From the NCBI RefSeq assembly GCF_033568475.1, contig NC_133123.1, positions 140,508,062-140,572,061 on the forward strand: a stretch of 64,000 nucleotides of DNA. The letters run 5' to 3'. The notes beneath the pieces were generated by a model, which saw only the letters and a program-made list of their open reading frames with translations, was not told the DNA's origin and searched no databases. Both the position numbers and the translations under genes were made by a program. Shown piece by piece: positions 58,714 through 64,000 of this stretch. The stretch is from Henckelia pumila. Its lineage: Eukaryota > Streptophyta > Magnoliopsida > Lamiales > Gesneriaceae. How positions within the stretch are numbered: position 1 is the stretch's first letter; each line of letters begins with the position of its first letter.

Positions 58714-58970
58714 GTATCAAAGTTCAATATATTTATGACAGCTTATTGATTCAGAATTAAGAGAATGTTTGTAATTTCTAAAAAAATATTATAAATTTTG
58801 AAGGAGTTTAATTAAAAAAAATAGTACTAAATTGAAACGCGACATCGACTCAAATACGTAACATTAACTTCTCGACAATGTTATATCGAATTAGATATTA
58901 AAGAAATCTAATTAAGTTACCCATAAAATATGTAATAATTTTTCCCTTCGAAAGAATCATAGAGAATTTA

Positions 58971-59580
58971 GAGGGTGTTTGGCTAAGCTTATTAAAAAAA
59001 ACTTATAAGCTCTTAGAGCTTAAAAGCTGTTTTACGAGCTTATAAGCTGTTAGAACTTATTTTAAAAATAAGTTGTTAAAGTGTTTGGGTAAACTTATTT
59101 TAAATAACTTAAAGATGTTGATATGTTTGGTATTATAAGATCTTTTATTGTCAAAATTACCAAAAAGGGTATAATTCTATGAAAATAATATTTTGAGTTA
59201 TACACATACGAAAATAGTTTTAGAATAAACCTATATTAAAAAAATAAAATTGTTTTAATATTTTATATTTAGAAAAATTTATGTGATTTGTAATTTTTTT
59301 AAAATAATATTTAATATTTAATAAGTGGAGGATAAGATAGAGATTTATTAAAATATTCAAGGATATTTTAGAGATATGAAATATTAAAATAAGATCTTTT
59401 TTAAAAAAGTACCTTCCCCCTTACTTTTTTAAAAACAGCTTATAAGCTGTCAAACAGCTTATTTTGACAGCTTATAAGCTGTTTTTTAAAAAATTTACCA
59501 AACACATTTTCAGAGCTTAAAAGCTCTAAAACAGCTTATAAGCTGTGTGAAAGAGCTTTTAAGCTCTGCCAAACACCCTC
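58971..59580. mobile_element. hAT-like non-autonomous element
   Basis: 610 bp with inverted ends GAGGGTGTTTGGCTAAGCTT and AGCTCTGCCAAACACCCTC. Subterminal regions repeat CAGCTTATAAGCTG-type palindromes many times. The end sequence and subterminal repeats fit plant hAT MITEs. No clear 8-bp duplication was found. Confidence 0.75.
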
Positions 59581-59823
59581 GTATTGGAAAAGATTATTTT
59601 AGCATAAAATCCATTAATCATGCAATCTATGATTTCAAAATGGTAAGGAAATCAATTATAGATCTAAATATTAATTTCCGTTGACGTGATATTATCAATT
59701 ATTCATGATTAATTCGTCTTTCTTACCATATATATATAATAAAGCCACATGATCCGCCATTGGGATGGTGGAATACATATACGTACACTATATATTTAGT
59801 TCAAAGTTAAAAACCTCAATTAC

Positions 59824-61034
59824 TGTCACGCCCCGAGATCGGAACGTAGCATCGGCGTTGTTAACAATTTTAAATCGTAAAACAACAAGCCTTGTAGTAT
59901 AAAAATAGCCTTCAACCAGTCTTTTACAAATCCATAAACGTCTTTACAATATCAAAACATAACAGTAGCGGAAACGAAATATAAAGATAATAAAACTAGT
60001 AAGACTGCTAGCATTTTCATCATTCTAGACTTGATCACCAACCCCAGAAAGTGTGTTGCTCATCATCATCCAATTGCTCTTCGGTATCTGGGAAGGGAAG
60101 TAAGGGGGATGAGTGTTTTGGGAAACACTCAGCAAGAGGGGGCCAATCGTACATGCAAATGTTGAATACACATATATATAGGAGTTCGAAGGGAGCATGT
60201 TCCAACACATGTCGCAACATAAATCAAGACAAGGCAAAACTTGAAACTGAGCATCAATACATATCATGAATGGAACATAAACTTAGACATAGCACTGTTA
60301 TTCATCTCGTTAATCATGGCTACTGATCAGTCCCTAATTTTTACTCCTCTAAGGGGGCGAGGCCATAAACGGTTATTATAACCCACCGCATCAGGGCCAT
60401 ATAATATCTTATCATGTTTTCAGAATTCTTTACCACTTCTTAAGTCGATTTCTAACAGTGCATAACAAGGAGTTTCATGGAATAACTTGTACATAATTCA
60501 AAGACATATGAAACAAGAGATGTACGATTGAACTTTCACAAACAAGATCATGAACGTTTTTAAAACATATATAGGTATAAGTCCTCTTACAGTATTCGAT
60601 TTATAAACAAATCGTGCAGAAGTATGAGTTGCTCGGTTCTGGACAGAAAATGCGGTTCCTTGATCAACTTTGGCACTGCTTCTCGGCTTATCTTGCTGGA
60701 AAAATAAGTATGCTCGAATTTGGACAGAGTTTCTGCTCCAACACTTTGACAGAAGTCTGCTCGAAAATGACAGAACTGGAACCCGAAATGTGAAGTGATG
60801 GTGCTCGAAATTTGTGTGATTTCCTTGAGGTTTCTGCCACTTATTTATAGGAGGAAATATCAGATGAAGAGTCTCCTTATTCATGACCAATAATGCTCAT
60901 TAACAGCCATGATTCCTCATTATTTCAGCTGTTACAACTCTTGGTTGCTAGCTGTTACAACTCATTTGCTATAGTGCATGCATAAACCTGTTACAATTCT
61001 TTTGTTATGGAGCATGTATAACCGTGGCTTCACA
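59824..61034 (-). mobile_element. Solo LTR, 1.2 kb
   Basis: Plus-strand ends are TGTCACGCCCCGAGATCGG and GGCTTCACA (TG...CA), flanked by ATTAC on both sides (59819-59823 and 61035-61039). On the minus strand a CTATAAATAA box at 60841-60850 lies about 185 bases inside the start TGTGAAGCCACGG, and the LTR ends GGGGCGTGACA, as many plant gypsy LTRs do. The orientation is therefore taken as minus. No internal coding region. Confidence 0.88.
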
Positions 61035-61353
61035 ATTACACTCACAACGTTTTGTCAATCTAATTAAACATTTATAATTATGACTAAATAATTCATAAAC
61101 CATTCAATTTATCTTAGCTCCATTTTTAGTCACCCAGACGAATGCGAGGATAATAAAATGAAAGATAACTGACATCATTTTTAGATCATTAGCATCTTTA
61201 ATAAAATAACTGACATCATTAAATGAAACAAAAGAAACTCAATCATAAAATCCCATATTGTATAATCCATCTACAAACCTAACAAAAATAATAATAATAA
61301 TAATTTCACATTGCACTGGTGTCCTTGATCTAATACCGCACATAACTCATGAC

Positions 61354-62271
61354 CTAAAAAAAACCTGGCAGCGGAGGCATTGTCTCCGGAATTTGCTCCG
61401 GCAGCACCCTCGACACCATATATTGTGCCGGCGGTGTGTAAAATCGCGGCAACGAACTTGGGCTGTAATATGTCATAGGATCCAATGCTGCTGGCTCATA
61501 GAAACCTTGATGCTGAAACGAAATATTCCCACTGGTTGATGCATTATCCCCGAAATGCACATTATGATATTCATCATAATTCGACATAGGCATCATCATT
61601 GAGTTCTGGTTCATCGAATGCAATTCTTGATTATGATCCAAACTAGGGATATGTAACGCTGAGGAAATTTCTTGCTGGTTTAGAACATCAAATATTCCAA
61701 TATTCCCTCTTTGAATCATCCCTGGATTGTAAAAACTTTGGACGTTTTGGAATGGAATATTTGTTCTCCCAAAATCAGTGAAATATTTCACATCCAAAAC
61801 CTCTCTGCTTTTCTTCAGATTGTTAATTCTTGACCTAAGGTCCTCCATTTTAACCCTCAAGTTTGCTGCAAATTCTCTCAACTGCACTTCTGTAAAACCA
61901 TTCAAGAAATCAATCCAAGTGGGATACTTTGCTTCCATGTTCTTTTTTCGAAGTTTCGAAAGCTCGTCCTCGATCTTTTTCGCCCTGTCTTGGAAGAAAT
62001 CGGACAAGCCAGAAATCTTGATTGAATCCTTTTTCTTGGATTTGTAAAGGGCAATCATACGTCGAATTTCATCAGTGTTTTCGGGCCATATTTCGGGCTC
62101 GATGAAACCCTTTTCTTGTCCCGAACCGTAGATTATCATGCATGCGTCAATATCGCAGAGAACGGTCAACTGATGTATTTTTTTCACCAAACCCTCTTTG
62201 CGTTTCTTGAAAGTCAAGTTTCTTGATTTTTCCTTGCTTATTAATTCCATGTTTAATTTCGCTCTCCCCAT
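61354..62271 (-). CDS. Type I (M-type) MADS-box transcription factor
   Basis: Single exon of 305 residues without introns, as usual for type I MADS genes, which mostly act in the female gametophyte and endosperm. The MADS domain (MGRAKLNMELISKEKSRNLT, FKKRKEGLVKKIHQLTVLCD, IDACMIIYG) covers residues 1-50. A helical, charged region follows (about 80-160: KKIEDELSKLRKKN, LREFAANLRVKMEDLRSRI). The C-terminal half is Asn/Gln/Met/Pro-rich and low in conservation. No K domain of the MIKC type is present. It resembles the AGL-type M-beta/M-gamma proteins; the exact clade is unsure. The frame is intact and probably functional. Confidence 0.9.
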   Translation of the reverse strand: MGRAKLNMELISKEKSRNLTFKKRKEGLVKKIHQLTVLCDIDACMIIYGSGQEKGFIEPEIWPENTDEIRRMIALYKSKKKDSIKISGLSDFFQDRAKKIEDELSKLRKKNMEAKYPTWIDFLNGFTEVQLREFAANLRVKMEDLRSRINNLKKSREVLDVKYFTDFGRTNIPFQNVQSFYNPGMIQRGNIGIFDVLNQQEISSALHIPSLDHNQELHSMNQNSMMMPMSNYDEYHNVHFGDNASTSGNISFQHQGFYEPAALDPMTYYSPSSLPRFYTPPAQYMVSRVLPEQIPETMPPLPGFF

Positions 62272-62719
62272 ATTTTAATCTGCATTCGAGAGAATTTCAC
62301 AATAATTCATGTATCCAAATCACACTGTATTAATATGTTCGGACAAATTAGAATCGTAGAAAACAATGAAGAAAACATACCTTGTACGTCAAAGGCTTCT
62401 TTCTTGGGAGAGAACTTGAAATTAAATTAAATTAAAAAAAATATTGCAGAATGTTTTTAATTCATTGTCATTTAAGATTTGTTATTACATATATAAGGAA
62501 TATATGATAAGAGATGGTAAATCGTGTATGGAAATATTTACTTCTTCGATTTATTTCCTTTTGAATAATTTAGTTTTTTTAAATAAAAAAAAAATTGGAG
62601 ATCTTTTTCCAAATATACTGAGATATTTGTGGATTCAAGGATAAATAATAATAAAATTTAATATCTTCCTATTTTGGAACAAACTATATATTTTTTAGAG
62701 CACATAACATACACAATCT
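62272..62719. other. Upstream flank of the type I MADS gene
   Basis: AT-rich; presumed promoter and leader of the minus-strand MADS gene. No motif assigned. Confidence 0.4.
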
Positions 62720-62915
62720 TGATCTAAATTACAATCATATAAAGTAATTGTCCGCACTACAGACGGGACTTGAACGTAAACTCGAGACGTTCTTATCTCA
62801 AACAGAAGAATTACAAAAAAAAAACTTCTAAAACTACCTACAGTAAACAGGAATGAACCTGAGACCAAAGAATTTCAGGGCCTCAACCTTAACCATTGGG
62901 CTAAGGCCTCATCGA
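62720..62915 (-). mobile_element. tRNA-derived SINE, minus-strand copy
   Basis: On the minus strand it reads GAGGCCTTAGCCCAATGGTT then AAGG (box A-like), CAGGTTCATTCCTG (box B), CTGTAGGTAGTTTT, GTTCAAGTCCCGTCTGTAGT and GCGGACAATTAC. It is homologous along its length to 55650-55880. Confidence 0.75.
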
Positions 62916-64000
62916 CTTATAATTTTAGGTTAGAGCAAATTACTAGATTATAATTGTTAATTAGATACCAACAACCCATGCACATGATAATTTGTGAGCA
63001 TATACTTTTAGCCTAATGACTTATTTATTTAAAAATTTTAATTAATTATGGTTAACAAATTATTTAGTTATTTTGAATTTATAAGTAAGTCTATGTAGAA
63101 CCGTCTCACATTTTTTTTTTACCTATGAAAAGGGTCGATTCATAATTGTAATAAAAATAATATTTTTAATAAAAAAATAATATTTTTTTACGAGTAATAT
63201 CGGATAGCTAGAATATCTGTCTAACAAAAATAACTTGTAAAATCATCTAATGGTTGTTTGTCTTTACTAAAATAGGTCCTTGACTCCTTATAATATTTTT
63301 TTATTTAATCAAGGAAGGGATATTTTTTTACCATCTTTTTTTTTTTTTGAAACCCCATCTATTAAAATGAATAAGGTACGTAGTTGATTGTACGAAAGGG
63401 TTGATATATTTATTAAATTGTGTAGAAGTAAAATTTTAGGAAAAATAGAATATTTTAGCCGCGGAAGAACACATGTAAAATATTATAAAGGGAAAATGTA
63501 TGTAATTGTGGTCCTATATGTTTATTTTTTTGTGTTGTTGGTTTTTTATGTTGTCAAATTTAAGCGAAAATTCGCTATCTTTGTTTCTTAAAAGTTTTTT
63601 GAGTCTTATTTTTATGTGTCACATTGACACTCTCAATTAAAAAAAAACTAAAGTTGTCGATAATCAAAATATATATAAAAGAATAAGATGAAAATTTGAT
63701 AATTTGAAAAACCAAAATCACAAAATATATATATATATATATATATATACAAGATAAAAACAACTACTTTTCCTATTGTAAAAAGCATTTTGATTTAATA
63801 AATGCATGCAATTTTTATTGACGTCAGAACTAATAGAATATCCAATAAAAATCCACTAGTAGTAATGTCAGTTGAAACAACTGTATTCTTTGCCTCAAAT
63901 GTTTACCTCTGGCACTAGAAATTTATGTCTTCTACAAACTCAAAATTCATGTTAATTAGCACCACTCCATCACCGTGCGCAAAAAAGATTAGAATTGGAA
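62916..64000. other. AT-rich spacer at the right edge
   Basis: Low-complexity sequence with poly-T and TA repeats (63728-63750). No gene or element could be supported. Confidence 0.5.

Noticed and set aside
60025-60267. 80-codon minus-strand frame within the 1.2-kb solo LTR
   Set aside because: Inside an LTR, with no domain and no homologous frame recognised.

Overview
The window is nuclear DNA from a flowering plant, a eudicot and most likely an asterid (perhaps Lamiales). The grounds are GT-AG introns, AT-rich spacers, B-class and type I MADS-box genes, a SHI/SRS gene, a B-box gene and dense nested transposable elements. The asterid placement is inference from the DEFICIENS-like gene, whose 227 codons and seven exons match the DEF/AP3 pattern. 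Six host genes can be read. From left to right they are the 5' part of a KIN-7 kinesin (minus, 1-1730, running off the left edge), a secreted glycine-rich/cysteine-rich protein (plus, 3719-4303), a double B-box BBX20/21-type regulator (minus, 7201-8412), a complete AP3/DEF floral homeotic gene (minus, 22198-24296), a SHI/STY regulator (plus, 28844-30128) and an intronless type I MADS-box gene (minus, 61354-62271). A WAT1-related transporter pseudogene lies at 55062-55618. The genes look like independent loci with long spacers; nothing suggests a metabolic cluster. Three of the regulators (DEF, SHI, BBX) act in floral or light/auxin development, but their proximity is probably coincidence. Mobile DNA dominates the rest. 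From about 10.76 to 17.43 kb is a decayed endogenous caulimovirid (pararetrovirus) with small coiled-coil, nucleic-acid-binding, movement, protease-RT-RNase H and downstream reading frames, interrupted by stops and frame changes. It sits between two inverted repeats of about 85 bp that look like the ends of an older TIR element. From 35926 to 51781 is a 15.9-kb CACTA transposon with perfect CACTA ends and a 3-bp target duplication (GTT). It carries captured host-gene pieces: an unidentified gene fused to a REVEILLE/LHY-like MYB exon, a nicalin-like fragment and other unidentified pieces. A 9.9-kb Ty3/gypsy chromovirus (TSD GTTCA, LTRs of about 3 kb, gag mostly deleted) is nested inside an intron of the captured MYB fragment. 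Two solo LTRs (56509-58713, TSD GTATC; 59824-61034, TSD ATTAC), several MITEs with recognisable target duplications (two MULE families, Tourist-like, hAT-like) and two copies of a tRNA-derived SINE occupy much of the remaining spacer. The clearest unusual items are the gene-capturing CACTA element, the pararetrovirus between TIR-like repeats, a 73-bp tandem duplication that copies the splice acceptor of the last AP3/DEF exon, and an upstream ORF overlapping the start codon of the SHI gene. All gene models were made by eye from splice signals and family motifs. No database search was run.
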